Assembly: GCF_018502485.1 (NCBI RefSeq)
Contig: NZ_CP075546.1
Reading direction: 5' to 3' (one strand)
Length of the DNA: 64,000 bases
Source: Methanospirillum purgamenti
Lineage (GTDB): Archaea; Halobacteriota; Methanomicrobia; Methanomicrobiales; Methanospirillaceae
The position numbers and the translations under genes are program-made. Under the pieces are notes generated by a model. The model ran no database searches. It saw only the letters and a list, made by a program, of their open reading frames with translations, and was not told where the DNA came from. Below are positions 42,203 to 50,546 of the stretch, in pieces (the first letter of the stretch is position 1; each line of letters opens with the position of its first letter).

Positions 42203-42525
42203 CTATCCCTCCCCATGTGCCATCCTCATCTTACTCAGGTGCCGTGAAGCTGTCTGTCTCGTCACCCCAAAGCTGCGTGTTATGTCAGCTGCCGTTACAT
42301 CCGGATGCAGCTCAATGTAACTTCTGATTCTCTCCCCTCGATCCTCTTTGTCAGCTAGCTGCGGTGAAGCTGTCACACCCGCTGTCACCTCAGTTGTCAG
42401 GTCTGACCGGATGATGTTCATTAGTACCTCAACTGAAATACAGAGCGAAATGGGGGGGATTGCATGGGAAGCCTGATACAAAAAACCACCCGGAGAGTGG
42501 GCGATGTTAAAACCGGTACTGATGA
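42203..42525 (-). pseudogene. DUF2637-like membrane/wHTH gene fragment, copy A2
   Basis: The frame is open from ISTGFNIAHSPGGF through the C-terminal winged helix (GVTRQTASRHLSKMR) to the stop at 42203, so the DNA-binding end is intact. The N-terminal membrane part is replaced by antisense glutaredoxin sequence. The ORF extending to 42628 is therefore chimeric. Confidence 0.6.
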
Positions 42526-42722
42526 CTGAGGATCGAGTATATGAGTCAAAACAGATCTTCACCCCGGATGGGTGTGTTGACTCTGGGATACTGGTAACTC
42601 TCCGCCCGTAGATCCTTTCTTCCCCCACCTGGTCGGCACTCGGGGAATGTAGTTCCGGAGTTATCCTGTCCCCGATGTAATCTCAGGGCGATCTTCTGGT
42701 GTGGTAAGCCGGTTTGGACGCT
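42521..42722 (+). repeat. Displaced 3' end of glutaredoxin gene plus flank, copy 2
   Basis: Nearly identical to 35881-36091, with the same junction to DUF2637-like sequence. It ends just before the MITE-like element at 42738. Confidence 0.8.
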
Positions 42723-42737
42723 GATTTTGATTTACAT

Positions 42738-42971
42738 CCAATATTTCCTGAAAAACGTTACGAGTGAGCATATATAATCTTCAAGTTGCTTTTTAAATCG
42801 AGAAAGAGGGGGATATATGCAATAAAATTTTAAAGCCCCTTTATGTATTTTTTTGACACATACCGATGAAGCGCATTTCTTTAATTCCTGCAATATTCCC
42901 TTCAATAGAAGAAATATCTTTGCATACTCATCTGCCAGGGTCATATCGTTATGTATGTCCGAGAATCAAGG
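42738..42971. mobile_element. MITE-like element, 230-bp family, copy 3 (diverged)
   Basis: 234 bp. The left end CCAATATTTCCTGAAAAACG and the right end CGTTATGTATGTCCGAGAATC correspond to the termini of the copies at 47888 and 48824. Flanked by TTACAT / TTAAAT, an imperfect 6-bp duplication. The interior differs from the other two. The 70-codon ORF inside it is unlikely to be a gene. Confidence 0.55.
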
Positions 42972-43083
42972 TTAAATCAAAGATTCATAACCTCCCATTA
43001 CCTCATAATTCGATTACCAAAATTCTTTAGTTATTCTTATGGATGACAACTAAATTGAAAAGGATTTTTCGTATATAGAATGA

Positions 43084-44100
43084 CTAAAGAACCCCAGCCA
43101 TACCAAATACGAAACCTAATGACATAAAAGCGAATAAAATAATCACACCAAAAATAATGAGTAGCCCAAATATTGATAAGAACGCTCTCGCAATAGAAAG
43201 ATGATGCATTACCATTAAACCAATAATTAATAAAAGTAAAGACCATAAAGTCCCAACAATTTCCCCAATTCCTGGAATCCAGCCAAGTAATAATAACGGA
43301 ATGCAGGAATAAATTCCTGAGGCGTAAGTTCTATTCAAACCCATATTGCTATTTTTCCCGAATATCATGACTCCAGCATGGATTATTAAGCTATTGATGA
43401 TTATCCCAATTAGTACAGCTATTGGACCTACAATAATAAAAAAAACGATTATGAAATTGACGAAATTGAATTTAATTAGGCCGCTTAGAGTTGAATAAAC
43501 GAAAACTAACGGAATTATGAATATAAAATTCTCATTCCAAGTAGTGTCCTTCACATATGAAAATGACTCCTTTGGCTTAAGTAAAAATCCTTTAATGATA
43601 TCAAAATTTGATTTTGAACCCCCTACATAATAATCATCATTAAATATATCTGATATACTTCCAGTATTTTGAGTAGAAGTGGAACTTGAGGTCCTATTTT
43701 TTTCATTAATATTCAAGTTTTTTCTGTATATTGCATTTTCAGGATTGAGAGACAAGGCATTTTCATAGCAGTCGGCAGCATCATCAAAATATTTCAATTT
43801 TGTACAAACAATTCCTAAAGCATTCCATGCTTTATGGTTTTGATGATTATCTTCAAGATATTTGTGCAGTAATGCTCCTGCTTTTTTGTAATTACCATCT
43901 TGGTATTCTCTCAATCCTTCTTTAAATAAGTTACCAATTTCAACTTTCCTTTGGACCTTAAATAGATAAAAATAAAGTCCAAAACAAATAACAAGAATCC
44001 CAGCATTAGGGGAAACACCTGCAGATATCGCCACAAAAATTAACAAAACCGCCAATATAAAAATTAAGATGGCTTCAGTTTCAGGTTTTAAATTAAACAT
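43084..44100 (-). CDS. TPR-head protein with Yip1-like membrane domain
   Basis: 338 residues. It has an N-terminal hydrophobic hairpin (MFNLKPETEAILIFILAVLL), then the TPR head at about 48-120 (LFKEGLREYQDGNYKKAG, KAWNALGIVCTKLKYFDDAA, YENALSLNPENAIYRKNL). A low-complexity linker and a Yip1-type multi-helix domain follow (ESFSYVKDTTWNENFIF, IIPLVFVYSTLSGLI, LLLLGWIPGIGEIVGTLW). The end is FVFGMAGVL. The closest relative in the window is the gene broken by the IS element at 51591-54018. The N-terminal hairpin also exists as a separate 47-residue ORF at 56447. Confidence 0.75.
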   Translation of the reverse strand: MFNLKPETEAILIFILAVLLIFVAISAGVSPNAGILVICFGLYFYLFKVQRKVEIGNLFKEGLREYQDGNYKKAGALLHKYLEDNHQNHKAWNALGIVCTKLKYFDDAADCYENALSLNPENAIYRKNLNINEKNRTSSSTSTQNTGSISDIFNDDYYVGGSKSNFDIIKGFLLKPKESFSYVKDTTWNENFIFIIPLVFVYSTLSGLIKFNFVNFIIVFFIIVGPIAVLIGIIINSLIIHAGVMIFGKNSNMGLNRTYASGIYSCIPLLLLGWIPGIGEIVGTLWSLLLLIIGLMVMHHLSIARAFLSIFGLLIIFGVIILFAFMSLGFVFGMAGVL

Positions 44101-44717
44101 AAATTACGTTGGGTTCAATTTAATAAAAATATATCAATGGGAATGGTGCAAAAAACCATTTTGTATAATATATAGAATAATTGATTTAAATTTAGCATTG
44201 TTCTTTCTATAGGAAACGACAATGACCTATTTAATAACTAAAGATGATTTTTCATCATTTGGCAGGATTGGGTTTGATAATTTAGATCAATAGAGGGCAA
44301 TTCAACGAAAAAGTAGAAATTGTTAATTATCAGTTATACTCTAGGTCAATAGCAAGAAATCAGCCTCATCCAGCATAACTGCCTCACCAATAAATTATGA
44401 CCTGGACATATGAGGTAGATCATAAGGTGATCTCTTCTAGGAGGTTGTCAGAGAATGAGATTTTTCCCTTTTTTGAATAATCATTCTGAAGCCTAATTAG
44501 AATTTAAACGCTATTTTATGGGTAAATTTTTTATGATTTTTGGGTTAGGGTGTTTCTCGGACACCCCTCCTAGGTAATTAATTAGTAAAGAATACGTTGG
44601 TTTTTTTTCAAATTTTAAATTAAAATATCCATGCCTCCATTAGGCGGGGATGATCAATCAATATATTGAGTAATTCATTAATCGGTATCAATATTATCAG
44701 ACAAATACAATTACTCA
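44101..44717. other. Intergenic with one MITE-like repeat
   Basis: No gene recognised. Contains the 139-bp inverted-repeat element at 44436-44574 and AT-rich promoter-like sequence before 44718. Confidence 0.45.
44436..44574. mobile_element. MITE-like element, 139 bp
   Basis: Ends TCTAGGAGGTTGTCAGAGAA and TTCTCGGACACCCCTCCTAG, inverted repeats of about 20 bp with two or three mismatches and one gap. No coding capacity. Only one copy is seen here, so a chance palindrome or terminator cannot be excluded. Confidence 0.4.
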
Positions 44718-46046
44718 ATGATGGGTGATCTTTTCGAAGAGGGATTATTTGCATTTCGGGAAGGAAAATACGAGGATGCAGGGGAATTATTTAAACAACG
44801 AATTAATGAGGATGATCAAAACCCGAAGGTATGGAATGCTCTTGGTATTTGCTTATCGAAATTAGGTGAAAATGATGATGCAGTTGTATGTTTTGAGAAT
44901 GCTCTTGTATTAGATCCGAAAAATCAGACATATTCTAAAAATTTAGAGAAACAGCAAAAAAAGAATTTAAAATTAAATTCACAATCTGAACAGATAATTT
45001 TAAAAAAAGAAAAAAATAATAGGCCAATAATCCATTATTTTAGCTTTATTGGGATTTTAGTTATCATATTGATTGTAGTCACTTTTCTCTTTTTTTCTCA
45101 ATCTGAAAGTAAACCAATTCAAGAGATAGATTTAGAAATTACTCCCATTGTAACTCCCACAATTATCGCTACTAGCATCCTTACTCCCACTCCAACCACA
45201 ATAATTCAAACTCCTATTCAAGTGCAAGATTCGAAAAAATTAGAAACATCCGTACCATTGGATTCTGCATTTAATGAAATTTATATTGTAAGCAAGAGCA
45301 TGGCAGACAAAAAAGATTATGATGAAAGGTATTATGTTAGGATTTCTGATCTAAGCAAATCATTATCCTATTATCTAAAATATGCAGATCCATATTTAAA
45401 AACCAATATTGATACTTCTAATTATCAATTTAATCGATTAAAAACGGATTTATTAGTTGCTGTAAACAAATATTCGTCAGAGAGAGATTTTATTAATCCT
45501 CCACAAACTCATCGTGTTTTTGAGAAGAAGGTTTTTTCATTAGCAGTTAATTTGTCTGGTTCTGATAAAAATTTAGAATTTACTTATTCAGCTGATGATT
45601 TACTCACTGATCCAATTTTTATTAATATGCACAACTCTTTTAAGAGATATTCACAAGATGAAATTAATAATCTAATAAATCCGGTAGATAAGGATAAAGA
45701 ATTGAATGCATACTTGGATGAACTAAAGAGGAAAAGAGAAGAGGCAGATCAACAATGGTTGGAGGATGCCAAAATACAAAGACAGCAAAAAGAATTAGAA
45801 CAGCAAAAAGAAGCACTAATAAAAGAAAAAAGAAAAAAACTAGTCGATCTGAAATGGGCTTGTACCCAAGCTAGAGACTCATGTGAAGGAGGATGTGGAA
45901 TCAATATTCCTTGTATCACACGATGTGAAATTCAGTGTGATAAATGTATAGAAGCTGCTTATGCTGAAGTTGGCGGGGTAATTAAGAGAGCAACCAGTCA
46001 GTGTGATGGCAATCGTTGTTGGGGTACAGTAGATATTTTTGAATAA
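44718..46046 (+). CDS. TPR-head protein with one membrane helix and Cys-rich C-terminal domain
   Basis: 442 residues. The TPR head is at 3-75 (LFEEGLFAFREGKYEDAG, KVWNALGICLSKLGENDDAV, FENALVLDPKNQTYSKNL). A transmembrane helix lies near 107-128 (YFSFIGILVIILIVVTFLFF), then a Thr/Pro linker, a helical ectodomain with coiled coil (KRKREEADQQWLEDAKIQRQ) and a C-terminal segment with ten cysteines (CEGGCGINIPCITRCEIQCD). The orientation implies TPRs inside the cell and the Cys domain outside. Function unknown. Confidence 0.7.
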   Translation: MMGDLFEEGLFAFREGKYEDAGELFKQRINEDDQNPKVWNALGICLSKLGENDDAVVCFENALVLDPKNQTYSKNLEKQQKKNLKLNSQSEQIILKKEKNNRPIIHYFSFIGILVIILIVVTFLFFSQSESKPIQEIDLEITPIVTPTIIATSILTPTPTTIIQTPIQVQDSKKLETSVPLDSAFNEIYIVSKSMADKKDYDERYYVRISDLSKSLSYYLKYADPYLKTNIDTSNYQFNRLKTDLLVAVNKYSSERDFINPPQTHRVFEKKVFSLAVNLSGSDKNLEFTYSADDLLTDPIFINMHNSFKRYSQDEINNLINPVDKDKELNAYLDELKRKREEADQQWLEDAKIQRQQKELEQQKEALIKEKRKKLVDLKWACTQARDSCEGGCGINIPCITRCEIQCDKCIEAAYAEVGGVIKRATSQCDGNRCWGTVDIFE

Positions 46047-46313
46047 TTTTTATCTGCTTATTCTTTAGGGATCAAATCCTTCATTCAATACATAAAGGGA
46101 TAAATATATGAGAATTCTGGCATCATAAAAAAAATCTATTTTATATTTTCGACCTGATACCCAAGCAAACTTGATCTCAGGAAAATCCAGCTTGGAAACG
46201 TCTGACAAAATATTTCATTGATATAGTGAAGAAAAATCTCCGATATTTGTACTCTAAATGTAACCCGTTTAAATGTGGACCGAGTGATTGCAAAGGTGAC
46301 ATAAGTTGTAACA

Positions 46314-46914
46314 TCACCCCTCCCCCTGTAACACTCTCACTTTACTTAGATGCCTTGAAGCTGTCTGCCTCGTTACACCAAAGCTGCGGGCAATGTCAGC
46401 AGCTGTTACATCCGGATGCAGCTCAATGTAACTCCTGATCCGCTCCCCCCGATCCTCTTTGTCAGCTAGCTGCGGTGAAGCTGTCACACCCGCTGTCACC
46501 TCAGCTGTCAGGTCTGACCGGATGATGTTCATCAGTACTTCTACACTAATACACAGTGAAATGGGCGGGATTGCATGGGACGCCTGATACAAAAACCCAC
46601 CCGGAGAGTGGGCGATGATACCCGGTGCTGATTCCGGTGAAGGTGATGAGGACCTCCCACCCGAATGCCGAGGATGACCCCTGGACTATTTCCCCGGAGG
46701 ATCATGAGCGATCCGGATATGAGGAGGGCATCGATACAGATCGGCCAGCTACCCGAGCGAGAATAGGATCAAATCCGGCTCCGACTGCCGATGAGCGGAG
46801 GTTGGAAAAGGAGAGGACGAAGGAACAGAGGGCGACAATGAGAGTGAGGATTCCGGCTCTTGCCTGGACGAGTGATTCGGTTTTTTTACGTTCTTTGATG
46901 TTCTCCGGAATCAA
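46314..46914 (-). pseudogene. DUF2637-like membrane/wHTH gene, copy A3, most complete but frameshifted
   Basis: On the minus strand the first segment reads GILTLIVALCSFVLSFSNLR and AVGAGFDPILA. A second frame gives WPICIDALLISGSLMILRGN, a third FGWEVLITFTGISTG. The last, after a 2-bp loss, is IAHSPGGFLYQASHAIPPIS through the winged helix RIRSYIELHPDVTAADIARS and GVTRQTASRHL. Put together this is a multi-helix DUF2637-type protein (the actinobacterial plasmid SpdB2 type) with a C-terminal wHTH. At least three frameshifts. It lies directly downstream of a DUF7123-like gene on the same strand. Confidence 0.6.
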
Positions 46915-46959
46915 AGCAAAGAAAAATCAGGACGATAATAACGAGGAGGAAAAATAGGG

Positions 46960-47211
46960 TTATACCTGGGGCGTTGTCACCAGCCAGGTGGTGCTGTTCG
47001 AATAACTGTACCGCTCAATCTTAAACTCCGGACAGATCTCCGACAGTAAAGCCATATTGGTCCCTACCTCTTTTGAGGATAAACCGGTATCCTTGGCAAT
47101 ATACTTCGACTTAAAGAAGTTGGACCCTGGCTTCATCTGATTCTTCAGGTAGTCTATTAAACAGATCTGATTTTCGTTGTATTTTGTGGTAAATTTACTT
47201 TGTAAAAGCAT
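46960..47211 (-). CDS. DUF7123-like winged-helix protein, copy 2
   Basis: 83 residues from ATG 47211 (GGAG six bases upstream), or 87 from 47223. Protein identical or nearly identical to the 41360-41611 product, while third positions and the leader differ. This suggests the protein has been kept under selection in both copies. Motifs as in copy 1 (FFKSKYIAKDTGLSSKEVG, YSYSNSTTWLV). Confidence 0.7.
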   Translation of the reverse strand: MLLQSKFTTKYNENQICLIDYLKNQMKPGSNFFKSKYIAKDTGLSSKEVGTNMALLSEICPEFKIERYSYSNSTTWLVTTPQV

Positions 47212-47223
47212 GTCTATCTCCAT

Positions 47224-47816
47224 AAGTACTTGAGTTCTAACATTGTAGGAGGAAAACCGGCCTTGTAATAGGCCGGGTGAAGTTCGTTCTGGTCAGGAGA
47301 GTAGAATCAGAGGACATGAACCCCCCTCCTGACCGGGGGAGTTTCCGTTTCGGGATGAGTTGGATACAACAGATGTAGGAGGACATGTTGAACGCTACTC
47401 ACCGACAGAGATCCTGTCAGTCATCCAGGAGTTACTTACTGGATTTTTCACAGGTCTCTGTGTGACATACAAGTGTTGCCCGAAACAGGTTAAAAGGCAT
47501 ATGGCTAAAACCTATGGAAAATAGTCTGAAATTATTTTAGGAACCATTTTTAACTTTTTTTATTGAATAACTTCTCCAGATCATTATGAGCGGAAAATGA
47601 GAGGTCAATTATCGGTTGCACCTGGTTCTGAGACGAACTCAGGTTTTGGAAAAAATCAGATAGGACTGAATAAAAAATTGAAATATATCTGGTTTCAGGA
47701 GTTGCAACCAGTTTCAAGACTTCTAATAAGAAGAAAATTTATGAGGAGTTCCTTGGGGGATGACGTGCATTGATGGTATCTCTCGCGGGAGGGGGATAGG
47801 TGCTATCCCTCCCCTT
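47224..47816 (-). ncRNA. Conserved structured leader / possible non-coding RNA, copy 2
   Basis: Hairpin CCGGCCT-N6-AGGCCGG at 47257-47276 covaries with copy 1. GGTCAGGAG (47291-47299) pairs with CTCCTGACC (47326-47334). ACCTGGTTC-N6-GAACTCAGGT is retained. The long frame found in copy 1 is not kept, which argues that the region is non-coding. Confidence 0.45.
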
Positions 47817-48158
47817 GTGCCACTCTCACTTTACTCAGGTGCCGGGAAGCTGTCTGCCTCGTTACACCAAAGCTGCGGGCAATGTCACCTAGATTCCCGG
47901 AAAACATAACGAGATGAAAACTTGAACCTGTTAATATTGATTAGATTAAAAAAAAGAGAGATAATATTTAAAGAAAAAAATGTACTTCGTTAGGTGTTGG
48001 GCATTACATAACGATTTTATTTAATTTTAATAATATTTTATTTTATCACCATATTGCGAAAATAATTTCAAATTGAGATTAAATTTTTGGATATCGTTAT
48101 GAATGTCCGGGACTTTAGGATGTCAGCTGCTGTTACATCCGGATGCAGCTCAATGTAA
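47817..48158 (-). pseudogene. DUF2637-like 3' end, copy A5, split by a MITE
   Basis: 47817-47887 and 48120-48158 together give the C-terminal wHTH-coding stretch seen in the other copies. It is interrupted by the element at 47888-48119 and cut off after ATGTAA by the element at 48159. ATGTCA is repeated on both sides of the first insertion. Confidence 0.75.
47888..48119. mobile_element. MITE-like element, 230-bp family, copy 1
   Basis: 232 bp. Ends CCTAGATTCCCGGAAAACAT and, inverted, CCTAAAGTCCCGGACATTCA, each followed by AACGA. Flanked by a perfect 6-bp ATGTCA duplication inside DUF2637-like sequence whose uninterrupted form is present elsewhere in the window. AT-rich interior without an ORF. 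Confidence 0.8.
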
Positions 48159-48490
48159 CCTAACTTTGCCACTTTGACTTCCGATACTCAATAAGCTTAT
48201 CACCCATCTTGATAAAATTTTACCGAATTTCATCGGGTTACTGTATTTGACAGTTGAAGATTTTTCCATCAAAACTTCATGTAAACACCCAATTATGATC
48301 CAAAATAAGCATGTTGATGGCATCAAAATTAGAGTGAAAGAACTTTTTTGTCTTCCTCATCTATGAATCAATGGTAACTGTCAAATTTGATAAGGATATT
48401 TTTGATGAATTTCATTGATGTATGCCTCATATTTTGGACGATTCAAACATCACTAAGAATACATTTATTTTTGTAAGTGGCAAAGTTGGG
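48159..48490. mobile_element. MITE-like element, 332 bp
   Basis: Terminal inverted repeats CCTAACTTTGCCACTTTG and CCCAACTTTGCCACTTAC (16 of 18 match). AT-rich interior without an ORF. Inserted at ATGTAA in DUF2637-like debris. Target duplication not clear. Confidence 0.6.
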
Positions 48491-48559
48491 CTATAAATAA
48501 TTATCATAACTGGTTCAGAGATGTATCAATCAAAAAATTCTTAAAATGATGTTCTTTCT

Positions 48560-48823
48560 CCAAATAATAGACTAATGGATTTGTTTTTCTAAAAAAAATT
48601 GGAGTGCAAGTAATAAAAATTCCATAAAAAAGTAAATGGTTTTTTCAACTGTTGGACCTCCCACAAAACCTTTTAAAGGTTTTTCTTTAAGTTTCATAGC
48701 TTTTCCTTCACCATTTCGGAAGTTATATATTGTAAATTTATTTAGAACGAAAATTGCATCAAGTTGTTCAGATTGGGGAATTTCCTTATACTTTTCATTC
48801 AAGAGACTCAAAGTCGTTTTTAA
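48560..48823 (-). other. Possible gene fragment truncated by a MITE
   Basis: The minus-strand frame (LKTTLSLLNEKYKEIPQSEQ, GGPTVEKTIYFFMEF) loses its 5' end at the element at 48824; upstream codons come from the element itself. Not recognised. A remnant of a host or transposase gene is possible, chance is also possible. Confidence 0.3.
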
Positions 48824-49047
48824 CCTAAAGTCCCGGACACTCATAACGATACCCAAAAATTTAATCTCAAATATCAGGTATTTTTGCAATAGGAAAAGAA
48901 GAAATATAATAAAATAAAATCGTTATGTGATGCCATATTACCTAACGATAAAAATTTTTCCCTTCAAATATTATCTCTCATTTTTTTAATCTAATCAATA
49001 TTAACAGGTTTTAGTTTTCATCTCGTTATGTGCTCCGGGAATCTAGG
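48824..49047. mobile_element. MITE-like element, 230-bp family, copy 2 (inverted)
   Basis: 224 bp, the reverse-complement orientation of copy 1, with the same termini (CCTAAAGTCCCGGACACTCA; CTCCGGGAATCTAGG at the other end). Flanks TTTTAA / TTGTAA agree in five of six positions, consistent with a 6-bp duplication. Confidence 0.75.
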
Positions 49048-49079
49048 TTGTAAATTGAAAAAATGACTCATTCAATCCG

Positions 49080-49150
49080 GAATAAAACAATTACATTCTA
49101 ATCAAAAAATCTCTAACCTGATGCCGCAATGCCCTCTATCACTTAAGGAG
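49080..49150 (+). other. Remnant of the membrane-gene leader and first codons
   Basis: CTCTAACCTGATGCCGCAATGCCCTCTATC repeats, in shortened form, the leader and start of the membrane gene at 40680-40710. A stop follows at once. It is the third trace of that duplicated unit. Confidence 0.5.
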
Positions 49151-49226
49151 AAAGTATCAATCTCTTCATTTTGCCTCCTGATTTTACAGAAAATTTAATG
49201 CTTTTATATGTGCTATCCGTATCATA

Positions 49227-49610
49227 ATGACTTTTGAAGATGGTATGAGAGAATACTACAAAGGGCATTATATGAAGGCGAATGGTTATTTTCATGCGTT
49301 GATTGAGCAGGATGGAGATAATCACGAAGCGTGGAACGCTTATGGAATGAGTCTGGCCAAGATGGAACGATATAATTTTGCAGCTGATGCCGTGAAGAGA
49401 GCCATCTCTCTAGATCCTAATAATATTACATACCAAAAAAACTTGGAGATGATTAAACCCGATATTCCTATTCAATATGAGTATCCAGAGTGGCTTACAA
49501 GAATGCTAGATGTAGCATTATGGATTGTGGGAACAATTGGGGCATTATTGCTATTAGGGGCATTATATCTAATGTACAATGTAATCCGCCATTTATATGG
49601 CCTTCCGTAA
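49227..49610 (+). CDS. TPR-head protein with single C-terminal membrane helix
   Basis: 127 residues. The head occupies 1-75 (FEDGMREYYKGHYMKANG, EAWNAYGMSLAKMERYNFAA, AISLDPNNITYQKNLEMI). A short linker leads to a helix at about 93-118 (VALWIVGTIGALLLLGALYL). Plan shared with the 54208 protein, including the KYEYSGW/QYEYPEW segment just before the helix. Probably a tail-anchored TPR adaptor facing the cytoplasm. Confidence 0.7.
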   Translation: MTFEDGMREYYKGHYMKANGYFHALIEQDGDNHEAWNAYGMSLAKMERYNFAADAVKRAISLDPNNITYQKNLEMIKPDIPIQYEYPEWLTRMLDVALWIVGTIGALLLLGALYLMYNVIRHLYGLP

Positions 49611-49771
49611 TCGAGTATCTTCATTTTTATAACTGCAAGATATAATAAACTCTACTAATTGATGTTTCTTTATCTGATATGCAATTATATTCTAGACTTG
49701 ATTTGTTCTACACTAAATTAAAATAAATATCATTGGTTGATTCATCTTTTTTAAAGGTTAGAGATAGGAAA

Positions 49772-50263
49772 TTAGTTCTTTTTCTCAAATAAAACATTAA
49801 TGCTTAAAAATATACCCACTATAGAACCAATATCAAAACTGATCATCATCGCTATAGGCATGTAGTTAGAAGGATCAGAGAATAATTGAAAAGGTAAATT
49901 AAACATCCAAGAGAAAAAAGCCATAATTATTACGATTATTCCCATAATAGGAAAAGAAATCATCGAGGCTAGTATGCCACCAGCCAAAGCAAAAAAAACG
50001 AGTCCCGGAACTAGCATCCACATATCTTTTAGGAAAAAATATGGCAAAGAACAGATTAAAGCGCCATATAACCACCAAATACGGGTTTCAGGTGTAAAAA
50101 GAGAATTTAATAAACATAAAATCTCGTCTCCTGTAAATTGATGCATATAAACCCCAAAAAGTATCAAAAAAAATGGAATACTAATAAACCAAAAAAGAAT
50201 CGAAATCAGCAGTTTAAACAAAGAAAAATTATTTTTTTTATTTTCGGTCATAATAAAAATCAT
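49772..50263 (-). CDS. Polytopic membrane protein
   Basis: 163 residues with about four hydrophobic helices (LLISILFWFISIPFFLILFG, WLYGALICSLPYFF, LVPGLVFFALAGGILASMIS, MGIIVIIMAFFSWMF and a final IGSIVGIFLSINVLF). Unrecognised. Lies between TPR-head genes, but no shared operon. Confidence 0.55.
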   Translation of the reverse strand: MIFIMTENKKNNFSLFKLLISILFWFISIPFFLILFGVYMHQFTGDEILCLLNSLFTPETRIWWLYGALICSLPYFFLKDMWMLVPGLVFFALAGGILASMISFPIMGIIVIIMAFFSWMFNLPFQLFSDPSNYMPIAMMISFDIGSIVGIFLSINVLFEKKN

Positions 50264-50546
50264 CCAATTTATATTTCTTATTTAAAATGTGAACAAATAA
50301 AATAATCCAACATTCCGATAGCAATGAGTGTCGATTGTTGGTAATATCTGAAATCTACCGTTTGAATGATTTTACATTTTATCATAACTTCATCCCACTT
50401 CTGAAGATTAACGAGGAGGATCAGGACCGGGAAATGAACAACAACTTGCTGAAGAATAAAGTGGTATTGTAAGAGTTTTTAAATCATAATAGGATATATT
50501 AAAAAATAACAACTGTTATTGATGCAAGAAAAAGAATAATAGAATA

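Larger units (their letters stand above)
46880..47816. repeat. Element repeat B, copy 2 (DUF7123-like gene plus structured leader)
   Basis: Second copy of the 41285-42202 segment. Here the DUF2637-like gene follows the DUF7123-like gene on the minus strand, so this copy shows the gene order of the parent element: leader, DUF7123-like, DUF2637-like. A fragment of another DUF2637-like 3' end follows at 47817. Confidence 0.85.

Noticed and set aside
42732..42944. 70-codon minus-strand ORF
   Set aside because: It lies wholly inside a diverged MITE-like element and has no counterpart in the other copies.
46625..46957. 110-codon plus-strand ORF
   Set aside because: The minus strand of the same stretch carries DUF2637-like protein segments in sequence order, so the plus-strand frame is incidental.
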